From positions 456,747 to 520,746 of the forward strand of contig NZ_CP047056.1 in assembly GCF_011065405.1 (NCBI RefSeq): a DNA stretch of 64,000 nt, given 5' to 3'. Shown piece after piece: positions 18,855-28,304 of the stretch. Both the position numbers and the translations under genes were made by a program. The first letter of the stretch is position 1, and each line of letters begins with the position of its first letter. The notes beneath the pieces are model-generated. The model was not told the DNA's origin. It was given only the letters and a program-made list of their open reading frames with translations, and made no database searches. Source of the DNA: Succinivibrio dextrinosolvens (GTDB lineage: Bacteria > Pseudomonadota > Gammaproteobacteria > Enterobacterales > Succinivibrionaceae).

Positions 18855-20070
18855 TATATTTTCCTAAGATCAGGGTAGCATTAGTACCACCGAAACCAAA
18901 GCTGTTTGACATAATGGTATTCAGGGTTGCCTCACGAGCGGTATTAGCTACAATATCAAAGCCCTTGGCATTCTCATCTAAGGTTTCAATATTAATAGAA
19001 GGTGCAATAAAGTTATTCTGCATCATAATCAGACTGAAGATTGCTTCATTTACACCAGCTGCGCCTAACGCATGTCCTGTCATGGATTTGGTTGAAGAGA
19101 TTGGAGGACAGTGCTCTCCAAATACAGCACGAATTGCCTCAAGCTCCTTGATATCACCTAAAACAGTGGCTGTACCGTGAGTATTGATATAATCAATCTT
19201 TGAGTTACATGTCTCAAGAGCCTGTTTCATACATCTTAAGGCACCTTCTCCTGATGGTGCTACCATATCATAGCCGTCAGAGGTTGCACCATAACCGACG
19301 ACCTCTGCAATGATGTTAGCGCCTCTTGCCTTGGCATGCTCTTCAGACTCTAAAACCAGAATACCGCCACCGGCACCGATAACAAAACCGTCACGATTTG
19401 CATCATAAGGCCTTGAAGCCTTCTCTGGAGTCTCATTAAAGCCTTTTGATAATGCGCCCATTCCGTCAAAAAGACATGAAATAGTCCAGTCGGCAGATTC
19501 ACCGCCACCTGCAAACATTACATCCTGTCTGCCCAAAGCAATCTGATCACAGGCAAGAGCAATACAGTGAGCAGAGGTTGAACATGCTGAGCTTACGCTC
19601 ATTGAAGCTCCTCTGATCTTAAATGCGGTGGCAAGGTTTGCAGAAACAGTTGAACTCATAGCCTTAGGAACTGCATATGGACCAACTTTCTTTACACCTT
19701 TCTCAACGAGAATGTCTGCAGATTCAACAATAGTTCTGGTGTCTCCGCCGCCAGAACCAGCAATCAGACCTGTTCTGTCATTGCTTACGTTTACATCGCT
19801 AAGACCAGCCATACTGATTGCTTCTTTCATGGCAATATAGGAATAAGCTGCAGCTTCCCCCATGAAACGAAGAACTTTTCTGTCTATCAGCTCTTTTAAG
19901 TCTAAATCTACAAGGCCGGCTACCTGGGAACGCATTTGTTTATCAACAAAGTCCTGAGCCTTTTTAATTCCTGATTTACCTTCTTTTAGTGACTTTAAAA
20001 CTGCATCTACGCCTACACCAATCGAAGATACAATTCCGTAACCTGTAATGACAACTTTTTTTAATGTCAT
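18847..20070 (-). CDS. fabB: beta-ketoacyl-ACP synthase I
   Basis: 407 aa against 406 in E. coli FabB and aligning along its whole length. The active-site Cys lies in SSACSTSAH (about 163), and the two His in NTHGTAT and MTGHALG complete the C-H-H triad of KAS I. FabB condenses malonyl-ACP with acyl-ACP and is needed for unsaturated fatty acid synthesis in the cytoplasm. The opening [12 protein letters not shown], the RKVLRFM stretch and the [11 protein letters not shown] stretch favour FabB over FabF. It is co-transcribed with rsuA. Confidence 0.93.
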   Translation of the reverse strand: MTLKKVVITGYGIVSSIGVGVDAVLKSLKEGKSGIKKAQDFVDKQMRSQVAGLVDLDLKELIDRKVLRFMGEAAAYSYIAMKEAISMAGLSDVNVSNDRTGLIAGSGGGDTRTIVESADILVEKGVKKVGPYAVPKAMSSTVSANLATAFKIRGASMSVSSACSTSAHCIALACDQIALGRQDVMFAGGGESADWTISCLFDGMGALSKGFNETPEKASRPYDANRDGFVIGAGGGILVLESEEHAKARGANIIAEVVGYGATSDGYDMVAPSGEGALRCMKQALETCNSKIDYINTHGTATVLGDIKELEAIRAVFGEHCPPISSTKSMTGHALGAAGVNEAIFSLIMMQNNFIAPSINIETLDENAKGFDIVANTAREATLNTIMSNSFGFGGTNATLILGKYNG

Positions 20071-20449
20071 ACGTACTCCAAAAAAATAAAGTTTTTTTTT
20101 ATATGTTATGTGCGCACATTGAACCGCATAAAGTGTGCAAGATTGCGGTTTTGTGCATTGACGAATATAAACTTCAGATGAATTATAACAATTATGTATT
20201 CCTGTGAATACCTCTTGATACCTATCACAATAAAAGTTGTCCTATTCTTGCTTCATCGATCACAACATTATTAATAATAGAATTTACGCTCAAAAAGTCA
20301 GAGGAAGTCCAACAGAATGGGAACGCAAAAAAAACTAAGCTTTTGATTTGAATTTCTGAATTTTGTTGTATAATAGCGCACGTTGAAAAGACGATATATA
20401 ACATATATATCAGCTTAAACCAGTATTATTTAGGTATTTATTTTTTTAT
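20071..20449. promoter_or_regulatory. divergent fabB / infA control region
   Basis: 379 bases. ATGTGCGCACAT (20108-20119) is a perfect 12-base palindrome 38 bases upstream of fabB and may be an operator. AACCGCA (20122-20128) pairs with TGCGGTT (20144-20150), which would form a hairpin in a fabB leader. For infA, TTGAAT (20348-20353) and TATAAT (20369-20374) are a possible promoter with a short 15-base spacer. The infA leader would be about 70 bases. Confidence 0.5.
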
Positions 20450-20668
20450 ATGGCAAAAGAAGAAAGCATTGAAATGCAGGGAACAATCCTAGAAACCCTG
20501 CCAAATACTATGTTCCGCGTTCAGCTGGAAAACGGTCATATCGTTATGGCCCACATCTCAGGAAAGATGCGTAAGAATTACATCAGAATTCTTACTGGTG
20601 ACAAGGTTACCGTTCAGATCACTCCTTACGATCTGACAAAAGGCAGAATCACTTTCCGCGCCCGCTAA
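20450..20668 (+). CDS. infA: translation initiation factor IF-1
   Basis: 72 aa, exactly the usual length. The single S1/OB fold is evident from the N-terminal [19 protein letters not shown] to the end [11 protein letters not shown]-1 binds the A site of the 30S subunit during initiation. It is monocistronic, followed 24 bases later by a terminator. In E. coli infA neighbours clpA and aat; here the downstream DNA is mobile. Confidence 0.97.
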   Translation: MAKEESIEMQGTILETLPNTMFRVQLENGHIVMAHISGKMRKNYIRILTGDKVTVQITPYDLTKGRITFRAR

Positions 20669-20691
20669 AAAATTCCCTAAAAAATATTTAA

Positions 20692-20735
20692 CCACTTAAT
20701 GCGTACAGTATTAAGTGGATTAGTTTATTCTTAAT
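20692..20735 (+). terminator. intrinsic terminator after infA
   Basis: CCACTTAAT (20692-20700) pairs with ATTAAGTGG (20710-20718) over a 9-base loop, followed by a T-rich stretch. Confidence 0.75.
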
Positions 20736-20769
20736 TTTTCAAAAATTTGGAAGAGATTATTGTGTCTTT

Positions 20770-21065
20770 GAAAGAACTTAGCTCTGTTGCAGAATTAAGT
20801 TGATGATTCTACAACTAAAGCTTAGTCTCAGCAAAGTTTACTGTATACAGTAAATCGAGCTACGTTATGAAAGAATAGATAACAATCTAAATAGTTACGT
20901 CAGAATGTTCTACCTAGTTCTGACCTCTAAGGTCTATGATTAAACAGTTTTCATCGAAAACAGTGTTGTAGACAACAAACCTTTCAATAACATTGACGAA
21001 GGTAGCATTTAACAGTTTTGCAGGATCTGGCTTACAGCAAAAAACTGCAACTTTTTAAAGGAATT
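20770..21065 (+). ncRNA. candidate omega RNA (guide scaffold) of IscB
   Basis: The 300 bases before iscB hold no ORF but a series of helices. The first, about 20780-20822, is built as AGCT/AGCT, GTTG/CAAC and AGAAT/ATTCT around a 10-base loop. Then come an 18-base palindrome (20837-20854), TCAGAA/TTCTGA (20900-20923), GACCT/AGGTC (20922-20934), GTTTTC/GAAAAC (20947-20961), TGTTG/CAACA (20964-20977), ACCTT/AAGGT (20979-21003) and CAGTTTT/AAAACTG near 21013-21047. IscB proteins use an omega RNA encoded directly upstream with the guide at its 5' end, outside the element. On that model the guide is the roughly 16-20 bases just before about 20775. Exact ends are not determined. Confidence 0.7.
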
Positions 21066-21070
21066 TAATT

Positions 21071-22294
21071 ATGGTTTATGTTCTAAATTGCAAAGGTGTA
21101 CCAATCATGCCGACTTCTCGGCATGGTATGGTAAGACGTTTGCTCAGAGAACATAAAGCAAGGATTATCAGAAAATGTCCATTTACAATTCAGCTTAATT
21201 ACGAGTGTGCAAACATTATCCAACCTATCAGTCTTGGTGTAGACACAGGATATGAAAATGTTGGTATTTCTGCATGTACTGAGAAAAAAGTTCTCTTTGA
21301 AGCTAAAGCTAAAATCAGAACTGATATGGTAAAGCTCTTGTCTACAAGAAGAGAAACAAGACGTACTCGTAGATCGAAAAAGACAAGATATCGCAAAGCT
21401 CGGTTTCTAAACCGAGGTATTGCAAAAAGTTGGCTACCTCCATCTATCAGAGCTAAAGTTGAATCTCATTTGAGATTAGTTGCAAAAGTTCACGAAATCT
21501 TGCCTATAGGCAAAATTATCGTAGAGATTGCAAGTTTTGATATTCAGAAAATCAAGAATCCAGAGATCAAGGGTGCTGAGTATCAGCAAGGTGATCAATT
21601 AGGATTCAAGAATATGAAAGCTTATGTCTTAGCTAGGGATGGATATATTTGTAGATGTTGCAAAGGTAAGTCTAAAGACAAAGTTTTGCGAGTTCACCAT
21701 CTTGAATCAAGATTAATAGGTGGTGATGCTCCTAATAATTTGGTTACTTTGTGTGATTCGTGTCACACGAAATTTCACAAAGTTTTGATCTCTTTAGATG
21801 ACATTAAAAGAGGAAAATCTTTTAAAGCTGAAACATTCATGGGATTGATGCGAAATTTCTTTTTAAAAGAACTTTGCAATAAATATCCATGTGTTAAATG
21901 CACTTATGGTTACATAACCAAGCATTTAAGGGAGAAATATCATCTAAAGAAAGATCATCATGTTGATGCTCGGTGCATTTGCGGTACACCGCAAGCTTTA
22001 CCAAGTGATGTCTATCTGATGAAAAAAGTAAGATGTCATAATCGACAAATTCATAAGTTTACCACTTTAAAAGGTGGTCGAAGAAAGTTGAACAAAGCAC
22101 CGTATACGGTAAAAGGTTTCAGACTTTTCGACAAGGTTAAGGTTGGTGAGCAAGTTGGATTTATTTTTGGAAGGATGTCAACAGGTTATTTAGATATTAA
22201 AAACTTACAAGGAGATTTGCTTTATAAAGCAATTTCTTGTAAAAAAGTTAAATTTTTAGGTACTAGAAAGAGTTGGTTAATTGAAAAATGTTAA
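21071..22294 (+). CDS. iscB: IscB RNA-guided HNH/RuvC nuclease
   Basis: 407 aa, in the 400-500 aa range of IscB, the ancestor group of Cas9. In order: PLMP domain (residues 1-45, with PIMPTS and RRLLREHKA); RuvC-I GVDTG with Asp58; arginine-rich bridge helix (92-115); RuvC-II IIVEIASFD with Glu152; HNH domain (about 180-240, with HH 209-210, GGDAPNNL and zinc pairs C195-x-x-C198/C228-x-x-C231); RuvC-III HHVDA with Asp299; C-terminal TAM-interacting region to 407. All catalytic residues are present, so it looks active. The start follows AAAGGAATTTAATT. No TnpA transposase is next to it; an unrelated IS4 element follows. Codon usage is more AT-rich than that of fabB or infA, consistent with transfer. 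Confidence 0.93.
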   Translation: MVYVLNCKGVPIMPTSRHGMVRRLLREHKARIIRKCPFTIQLNYECANIIQPISLGVDTGYENVGISACTEKKVLFEAKAKIRTDMVKLLSTRRETRRTRRSKKTRYRKARFLNRGIAKSWLPPSIRAKVESHLRLVAKVHEILPIGKIIVEIASFDIQKIKNPEIKGAEYQQGDQLGFKNMKAYVLARDGYICRCCKGKSKDKVLRVHHLESRLIGGDAPNNLVTLCDSCHTKFHKVLISLDDIKRGKSFKAETFMGLMRNFFLKELCNKYPCVKCTYGYITKHLREKYHLKKDHHVDARCICGTPQALPSDVYLMKKVRCHNRQIHKFTTLKGGRRKLNKAPYTVKGFRLFDKVKVGEQVGFIFGRMSTGYLDIKNLQGDLLYKAISCKKVKFLGTRKSWLIEKC

Positions 22295-22325
22295 ATAAAC
22301 TTAATTTTACTACAGAGCCAAGAAC

Positions 22326-22334
22326 TTATAAAAA
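22326..22334. repeat. left copy of 9-bp target duplication
   Basis: TTATAAAAA directly precedes the left inverted repeat of the IS4-type element and recurs at 24178-24186. Confidence 0.85.
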
Positions 22335-24177
22335 CTCTACTTTCGCAGTTAAATATTAACTGAAAAAAATGTTAGAACTCCCGATACACTTGGGATGTAG
22401 CTCTTTAATAAATTATACAAATATCTGACAGATTATTTTTGAGAGAACTATCTGATTTTTAAGACTTTTTTCTGAATTGATGGTGATTTTCTGTTATAAT
22501 TCAAGGTGTTAAACAAATAAAGATCATAACAAGGAAATCACCGATGTCTATTCTACAAAATTTCTCTGATAAATCACAACCTGTTATTAACCCTCTTAAT
22601 AAGTTTTTTAAAAAACTTCAGTTGAAAAGATGTATTACAAGAGCTGGCTTTAAGAAAAAACGTGGACCTTCTGCCAATGACATGATTATTGGAGCTATCT
22701 CCTCTGGTTTTATTGCTGAGAATATTCATGCAGCCGCAAACTCTTCTGCAAGTAAAATTCTTCCTGTATGTGAGTCTTCTATGTATAGATTCATGGAGGG
22801 AACTAATGGAAACTGGGAACAGTTGTCATTAAATGTTGCTCATGAAGCCTACAAGAAAATAGATTCTCTCAACTCCAACCGAGAAAAGAACAGATACTGT
22901 TTCGTCTTTGATGATTCCATTCTTGAATATCCTAAGGCAAAGAAGATGGAGCTCTGTACATGGACTTTCGATCATAATGAAGGTTGTTCTGTACGAGGTT
23001 ATTCTTGTCTACAGATGGGATGGACTGACGGAGAATCCTATCTGCCACTAGGTTCAAAACTTCTTGCTTCCGATGAAGAGAGTGAGTCTTTTCAGAAAAA
23101 CATACTCAAAAAGCCTGCCCTGATGCTATTTGTAAAACAGGTCTGGACAAAAGAACACACGCCTCACAAATTAGAACCGAGGCAGAAGAACGAACTAAGC
23201 CCGAACTTGTTGTCAGCTGGATAAAACGTGCTATAAAAACGGATTTAAGGCAAGCTATGTCCTATTTGATTCCTGGTTCAATTACGAGTCTCTGCTAAAA
23301 ATATTACCCCTTTAGGTTTACATGTTATTGGAATGCTGAAGCAGGACCATCGTAAATATTACCTGCTAAATAATCGCGGCAAGGCCTCTGAATACAGGAC
23401 ATTACAAAGTATTGCAGAGAAAATGAAGGTTAACTCATCAAAGAGAAAACTACGAAAATTAACAATGCAATTCTGTTCTCTGTAAAAGTTGTTGCTGCGA
23501 CAGCAAACGAGAAAGTCTCTGAAGGTATCAAGCTGAAACTTGTCTTTGTCAGCAACCGTAACAATCCAGATGATTTCGTGGTTATTGCATCAACAGATCT
23601 CACTTTATCCGATGAGCAGATTGTTAAATACTACTCAAGAAGATGGAAAATTGAGGTCAATTTTGAAAATCAGAAACAGTATCTGGGATTAGGCTCTGAA
23701 TCAATTTCAGTTAAGTTTGATAACCTTGCGGCTTTTGCCAATCTCTCTTGTATAAGAGCTTCTTTCCTGGAGTTCAAAAGGAGAATCGAATCTGATGTTA
23801 GAGCTATTGGCGCTCTTGGAAAATGTGTACAGGAGCAAATTAGGGAAATGCCTATAGCACAGAGTTTACTAATTCTCATTGCTTCGATAAGAGCTCTTCC
23901 AGAAGTTCTTGCTAGAAAGAAGATCATAACGGATGAACAGATAAAAGCTGTTAGAAAAGAAATCTCATCACTAATCAGGAACTGGTTCAGCGGACTAACC
24001 TGTTACGTCGTTGAATTTATAAACCGCTGGAAAACGGAGTTTAAAGATTTAATTCCAGTCAAAACCATATAAATTCAGGCAAGACAGATAGTTGTATAAT
24101 TTATTAAAGAGCAAACTTCCCGAGTTTATCGGAGTTATATAACATTCTGCAGTACAAAATTAACTGCGAAAGTAGAG
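22335..24177. mobile_element. IS4-family insertion sequence, 1843 bp, decayed
   Basis: The ends are perfect 18-bp inverted repeats (CTCTACTTTCGCAGTTAA at 22335-22352, its complement at 24160-24177). They are flanked by the 9-bp direct repeat TTATAAAAA, in the range of IS4-family duplications. A second inner repeat pair, starting GCTCTTTAATAAATTATAC, lies at about 22400-22420 and 24092-24112, so each end shows about 85 bp of interrupted symmetry. The single transposase gene inside is frameshifted. The intact target duplication says that the copy transposed here as a unit and decayed later. Confidence 0.9.
22544..24072 (+). pseudogene. IS4-family DDE transposase, frameshifted
   Basis: The opening frame runs to a stop at 23224 and another frame is open from before 23578 to 24072. 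Reading across frames restores one protein: first Asp in CFVFDDS, second Asp in SYVLFDSWF (around 23265), and the IS4 signature Y-x2-R-x3-E-x6-K in YSRRWKIEVNFENQK. At least four frame changes are needed, near 23150, 23240, 23300 and 23455, so programmed frameshifting does not explain it. The copy cannot make an active transposase. Members elsewhere in the genome could still mobilise it because both ends are intact. Confidence 0.88.
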
Positions 24178-24186
24178 TTATAAAAA
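24178..24186. repeat. right copy of 9-bp target duplication
   Basis: TTATAAAAA directly follows the right inverted repeat of the IS4-type element and matches 22326-22334. Confidence 0.85.
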
Positions 24187-24189
24187 GGT

Positions 24190-24831
24190 ATTTTCTTTAT
24201 TTCTGTTGTTTTTCAAGGAATTGCGATTGCCTTAATTACATTTGCAAATATAGGAACAACACCTATTTCTTCTGCAAACTATGTACTGTCGCTACACTCT
24301 GCATTCACTCTTGGAGAAACAACTCTTATTTTTAATATTCTGCTGATGATTCTTCAGGTAATGTTCATCCCTATAGGTAAGGATCCTCTGAAGAAACACG
24401 CTGTGAATCTTTTAATGCAGATTCCTGTCTGTCTGATTTTTTCCGGCATGATAGATATGGCTACGAATCTTCTGAGAGTATCTCTCCCTGAAGAAATCAG
24501 TTACATCCTTTCCTGGATTCTTGTTGTTTCAGGTACAGTACTTCTCGCATTAGCTGTATCTATGTCTGTAACATCAAATGTTGCTATGGTTCCAGGAGAA
24601 TACTTTATTAAGATCTTCCATCCTCTTGTTAACCGAACATTCAGCTTCGTAAAGACCTTCTTTGATATCTTTCTTGTTTCGTCAGCTGTGATTCTATCCT
24701 TATTTCTGACAGGATTCACCCAGATTGAGGCTGTACGTGAAGGAACTTTATTTGCAGCCCTATGTACCGGACCAATTGTGCATTTCTTTATTCCACTGAC
24801 AGCAAAATTAAAACCACTGCTTCGGAAATAA
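24190..24831 (+). pseudogene. YczE/YitT-like membrane protein, 5' end split off by the IS
   Basis: From 24190 the frame reads IFFISVVFQGIAIALITFANIGTTPIS and continues through about five membrane segments to PLLRK, typical of the YczE/YyaS/YitT family. A stop (TAA in the target duplication) lies just upstream in this frame. On the other side of the IS, an ATG at 22288 opens MLNKLNFTTEPRTYK, which reaches the insertion point. Joining the two across one copy of TTATAAAAA gives a plausible start, but only if one T is added to the T5 run at about 24220. So the gene seems to carry both an IS insertion and a one-base deletion. The 22288 start overlaps the iscB stop and lacks a good ribosome site, so that half is uncertain. 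Confidence 0.65.
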
Positions 24832-24880
24832 AAAATCCGTCAGCTGAATCATAAATGAAAAATACAGACTGACGGATAAC
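24831..24880. terminator. convergent terminator, yczE remnant / icd
   Basis: ATCCGTCAG (24835-24843) pairs with CTGACGGAT (24869-24877) over a 25-base loop. The A run before the stem gives a T run on the minus strand, so it best serves icd. Confidence 0.6.
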
Positions 24881-24895
24881 TATTGCAATTATTTG

Positions 24896-26149
24896 CTAGA
24901 TATTCTTGATAATTTCATCTCCAAATTCACTGGTGGTTAAGGTAGTTGCACCTTCCATCAGACCAGCGAAATCTGAAGTTACACGCTTTGAACTGATAGC
25001 TTTTTCCATAGCCTCAACAATCAGATCGGCAGCTTCATTCCAGCCCATATGACGTAGCATAAGCTCTGCAGACAGAATAATAGAGCCTGGATTTGCCTTA
25101 CCAGTACCGGCAATGGTTGGAGCAGTACCATGAGTAGCCTCAAAAATTGCACTGTCAGCACCGATGTTGGCACCAGGAGCGATACCGATACCACCAACCT
25201 CTGCAGCTAAAGCATCAGAGATATAGTCACCATTCAGGTTCATTGCACAGACTACATCATAATCCTGAGGGTATAAAAGTATGTTCTGCAGGAAGGCATC
25301 AGCAATGCAGTCCTTAACAACAATACGGTTCTGGGTCTTTGGATTTACAAAGCTTATAACGCCTTTTTCATCCTTGGTAGCTCCATACTTCTCTTCTGCC
25401 AGCTTGTAACCCCAGTTCTTAAAGGCACCTTCGGTAAACTTCATGATGTTACCCTTGTGAACGATAGTTACAGACTTTCTGTCATGATCAATAGCATATT
25501 CAAAGGCAGCACCAATCAGTCTTTCAGTTCCTACTTTTGACATTGGCTTAACACCAATTCCACAGTCCTCGGTGAAACGGATCTTCTTAACATTCATTTC
25601 CTTTTCAAGGAAAGCAATAAGTTTCTTTGCACCTTCAGAATTTGCTTCCCACTCGATACCAGCATAGATATCCTCTGCATTCTCACGGAAGATAACGGTA
25701 TCAACAAGTTCAGGATGCTTTACAGGTGAAGGTACGCCCTTGAAGTAACGAACAGGGCGCAGGCAGATATATAAATCCAGAGTCTGTCTTAGAGCAACGT
25801 TTAAAGAACGGATACCACCGCCAACAGGAGTGGTCAGAGGGCCTTTAATGGCAACATGATACTTTCTGATAAAGTCAAAGGTTTCGTCCGGCAGCCAGGT
25901 ATTGTCACCGTAAACCTCAACTGATCTTCCACCAGCGTAGATCTCCATCCAGAAAATCTTTTTCTTCTGGTTATAGGCCTTAGCTACAGCTGCATCAACG
26001 ACCTTCTGCATAACAGGAGTGATATCTGCTCCGATACCATCACCGCGAATAAAAGGAACAACAGGATTATCAGGAACAATCAGTTTTCCATTTGCATCAA
26101 TCTCAATTGCACTACCCTGTGAAGGAACAACAACTTTACTGCTGAACAT
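24896..26149 (-). CDS. icd: NADP-dependent isocitrate dehydrogenase
   Basis: 417 aa, essentially the length of E. coli Icd (416 aa). Substrate-binding residues lie in [13 protein letters not shown], which includes the Ser phosphorylated by AceK in E. coli, then [29 protein letters not shown] and the NADP site near [15 protein letters not shown]. It oxidises isocitrate to 2-oxoglutarate in the TCA cycle. The gene is monocistronic, with about 120 bases upstream for its promoter. Presence of aceK cannot be judged. Confidence 0.96.
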   Translation of the reverse strand: MFSSKVVVPSQGSAIEIDANGKLIVPDNPVVPFIRGDGIGADITPVMQKVVDAAVAKAYNQKKKIFWMEIYAGGRSVEVYGDNTWLPDETFDFIRKYHVAIKGPLTTPVGGGIRSLNVALRQTLDLYICLRPVRYFKGVPSPVKHPELVDTVIFRENAEDIYAGIEWEANSEGAKKLIAFLEKEMNVKKIRFTEDCGIGVKPMSKVGTERLIGAAFEYAIDHDRKSVTIVHKGNIMKFTEGAFKNWGYKLAEEKYGATKDEKGVISFVNPKTQNRIVVKDCIADAFLQNILLYPQDYDVVCAMNLNGDYISDALAAEVGGIGIAPGANIGADSAIFEATHGTAPTIAGTGKANPGSIILSAELMLRHMGWNEAADLIVEAMEKAISSKRVTSDFAGLMEGATTLTTSEFGDEIIKNI

Positions 26150-26272
26150 AGCTACTCCATAATTTAAATTTCTATATAGCTATTGTAGCAAAATGGTGAG
26201 AATTAAAAGACAATAAAAAAGATATGCTCAAAATGTATGTTTTTTGTGCAATTAGGGCATATCTTCAACAGA

Positions 26273-27523
26273 TTATGGCTCAATATCGTCAAGTTTCTGA
26301 GACATATCACAGCCAAAGCTTGATTTTAAAGCACAGGATTTATCATAATAGACTTTACCGCGCCTGTAACTGCGTTCAACGCCTTCCCCTTTTTCATGCA
26401 TCAGACCTAAATAGCCACAGGCAAGACCGTTATTCATATTACAGGACATTTCAAGGTATTTAATAGCACTCTTGTAGTCTGGCTTATTATTTTTACCCGG
26501 AGTATTCTTATAAATAAGACCAAGATTCATACAGCCGTCAGAAACTTTAAGTCTACAGGCCTTTTCAAAATAAGAAAAAGCTTTCTGCTCGGATTTATCA
26601 ATGCTCTTTCCCTCCTGATACAGAGTACCTAATGCATTACATCCCAAGCCATCTTTTAGATTACAGGCTTTCTCGTACAATGCTGGAGCCATGTGGGAAT
26701 CCTTTTTAAACTCAGGAGAATACTCATAGAGCACACCAATGTTGTAACAGCAGTCCGCACTGTTGATATTGCATCCGTACTGATAAAACTGAAATGCAGT
26801 AATAAGATCTGAAGGCTTATCATCTTTAGCTTTAGGAACAGCATAAAGATTACCAGCCTCCCAGCAGGCATCCTTTGAATTTAAAGAGCAGGCCTTCTCG
26901 TATAGCTTAAGACCGATATTTACATCATCTGCATCACCTTTAAGGTAGATTTTAGCTAGTTCAACACATCCCTCTGGATTATCGGCCTTGCAGGATTTTT
27001 CAAAAAGCTCTTTTGATTTTCTTAAGTTCTTATCAGGATTTTTTGGATCAGCTAAAATTCTGCCAAGGTTTGAACAGGCTAAAGACTCTCCCATATAACA
27101 GGCTTTTTCATAGCTGGCTCTGGCCTTCTTCAAATCATATTGTCCATACTTTTTTGATTCATAGATTCTGCCCAGATTATTACAACTTCCGGCATAATTA
27201 AGGGCACAGCCTTTTTCAAAAAAAGAAATAGCAGAAGAATAAGAGGCCTTTCCCAAAACATCCTCAAGATACATATGCGCAAGCTCATTACAGCCTTTGC
27301 TGTTATTTCCTTCGCAGGCCATTTTGAAATATTTTTCTGCTTTTTTGTAATCTTTGTTTTTATATAGAAAAGCACCTGCCAGTTCACATTCACTGGCACT
27401 GCCCTTGTAGCAGTCTTCAACAGCAGCATTAAAATCAAGATCTTCAGAGTAGGCATTAAAAACAGTAAATAAAGAAGCTAAAGCCAGATAATTAAACAGA
27501 CTTTTACTTCGTAACAGCAGCAT
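26273..27523 (-). CDS. secreted cysteine-rich Sel1-repeat protein
   Basis: About 416 aa from the start chosen at 27523, where GGGGA lies 7 bases upstream; an in-frame ATG 66 bases earlier has no such site. The new N-terminus is a signal peptide (MLLLRSK, then a hydrophobic run to NAYS). About ten Sel1-like repeats of some 36 residues follow, each of the form A-x2-Y-x-KAC-x(5-8)-C-x2-LG. Paired cysteines at fixed spacing suggest disulfide-linked repeats like the Helicobacter Hcp proteins, so it probably acts in the periplasm. Sel1 repeats bind proteins or peptidoglycan; the partner is unknown. Confidence 0.85.
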   Translation of the reverse strand: MLLLRSKSLFNYLALASLFTVFNAYSEDLDFNAAVEDCYKGSASECELAGAFLYKNKDYKKAEKYFKMACEGNNSKGCNELAHMYLEDVLGKASYSSAISFFEKGCALNYAGSCNNLGRIYESKKYGQYDLKKARASYEKACYMGESLACSNLGRILADPKNPDKNLRKSKELFEKSCKADNPEGCVELAKIYLKGDADDVNIGLKLYEKACSLNSKDACWEAGNLYAVPKAKDDKPSDLITAFQFYQYGCNINSADCCYNIGVLYEYSPEFKKDSHMAPALYEKACNLKDGLGCNALGTLYQEGKSIDKSEQKAFSYFEKACRLKVSDGCMNLGLIYKNTPGKNNKPDYKSAIKYLEMSCNMNNGLACGYLGLMHEKGEGVERSYRRGKVYYDKSCALKSSFGCDMSQKLDDIEP

Positions 27524-27727
27524 ACACATATCCCCAAACATACCTTTATATATAAAAGAATAGGAAAGAATCTCAAAATGAAGAGGCAACCTACTGAGAA
27601 ATACTCATTTTTGTGAGTTAACTTCATAGATTTGCTAATTGATTCACAGTGAAAATGCCATTTCGTAAACTTTTCTGAATAACAGAGCTGAAAAGTAAGA
27701 GCTCTGTTCTTTTTCCTATATTTTTAA

Positions 27728-27777
27728 AAGTTAAACGACAAAGAGCCAAAGCGTTTAACTTCAGCTTTTGTCGTTTA
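27728..27777. promoter_or_regulatory. overlapping alternative hairpins
   Basis: AAGTTAAACG (27728-27737) pairs perfectly with CGTTTAACTT (27752-27761). The overlapping TAAACGACAAA (27732-27742) pairs perfectly with TTTGTCGTTTA (27767-27777). The two helices share bases and exclude each other. They lie in the 305-base gap between the 27828 gene and the Sel1 gene, both read leftward; on that strand the structures are followed by a T/A-rich run, so a terminator or attenuator is likely. Confidence 0.5.
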
Positions 27778-27827
27778 GGTGAACTGGTGGACCTTATGCT
27801 CTGCAATATTTTGCAGCAGTCTTCCTT

Positions 27828-28304
27828 TTAGTCAATCAGCAGCTTAGCGCCGACAATCTTGATAAACAGGGTTCCAAGTTTCTCGTTATACTCGCTGACC
27901 ACTACGTCACGGATTTCGGCAAACACTTCTGCTTTAGACAGGTCAACTGAAGGCAGGCCTCTCTTCTTGATGAAGAGACCAATGATATCCTCATCAACAA
28001 CGTGAATGGTACCAACCTGGAATTCAAAACATACAAATTCCTTTGAAATACCGCTGATCTGCAGATTCTTTGGAGAACCATTAAGGAAGATTTCATAGAC
28101 ATCCTGATAGATTTCATCAAGCTCACTGATAGAATTGCTCAGCTGTCCTACAACCTCTTTAATCAGCATAGGAAGTCTGGTTGAGTGCATCTTGTCAGCT
28201 CTGGCCTTGATCTCCTGAACGATATTCACATCACTGTCGAAGCTTGGGATTGTAAGATTAGGATCATTCTGAGCCTCGCGAATCAGATCGGATTTAGTTT
28301 TCAT
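27828..28304 (-). CDS. hypothetical cytoplasmic protein
   Basis: 158 aa from the ATG at 28304, which follows GGAGGCATGAC; the ATG five codons earlier would place the ribosome site inside the gene. No membrane segment or signal. Residues 35-75 form a long amphipathic helix and the rest looks alpha/beta. Not recognised. It is upstream of, and in the same direction as, the Sel1 gene but with a 300-base gap that holds hairpins, so it is probably its own transcription unit. Confidence 0.65.
   Translation of the reverse strand: MKTKSDLIREAQNDPNLTIPSFDSDVNIVQEIKARADKMHSTRLPMLIKEVVGQLSNSISELDEIYQDVYEIFLNGSPKNLQISGISKEFVCFEFQVGTIHVVDEDIIGLFIKKRGLPSVDLSKAEVFAEIRDVVVSEYNEKLGTLFIKIVGAKLLID

Noticed and set aside
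20770-22294. CRISPR-Cas9 locus
   Set aside because: The protein is far too short for Cas9, has an IscB PLMP domain, and no repeat array or cas1/cas2 is present.
22544-24072. Programmed frameshifting of the IS4 transposase
   Set aside because: At least four separate frame changes and several internal stops are needed; this is decay, not recoding.
27624-27806. 60-aa minus-strand ORF between the Sel1 and 27828 genes
   Set aside because: It spans the alternative hairpins, whose pairing constrains the sequence; no ribosome site or known family.
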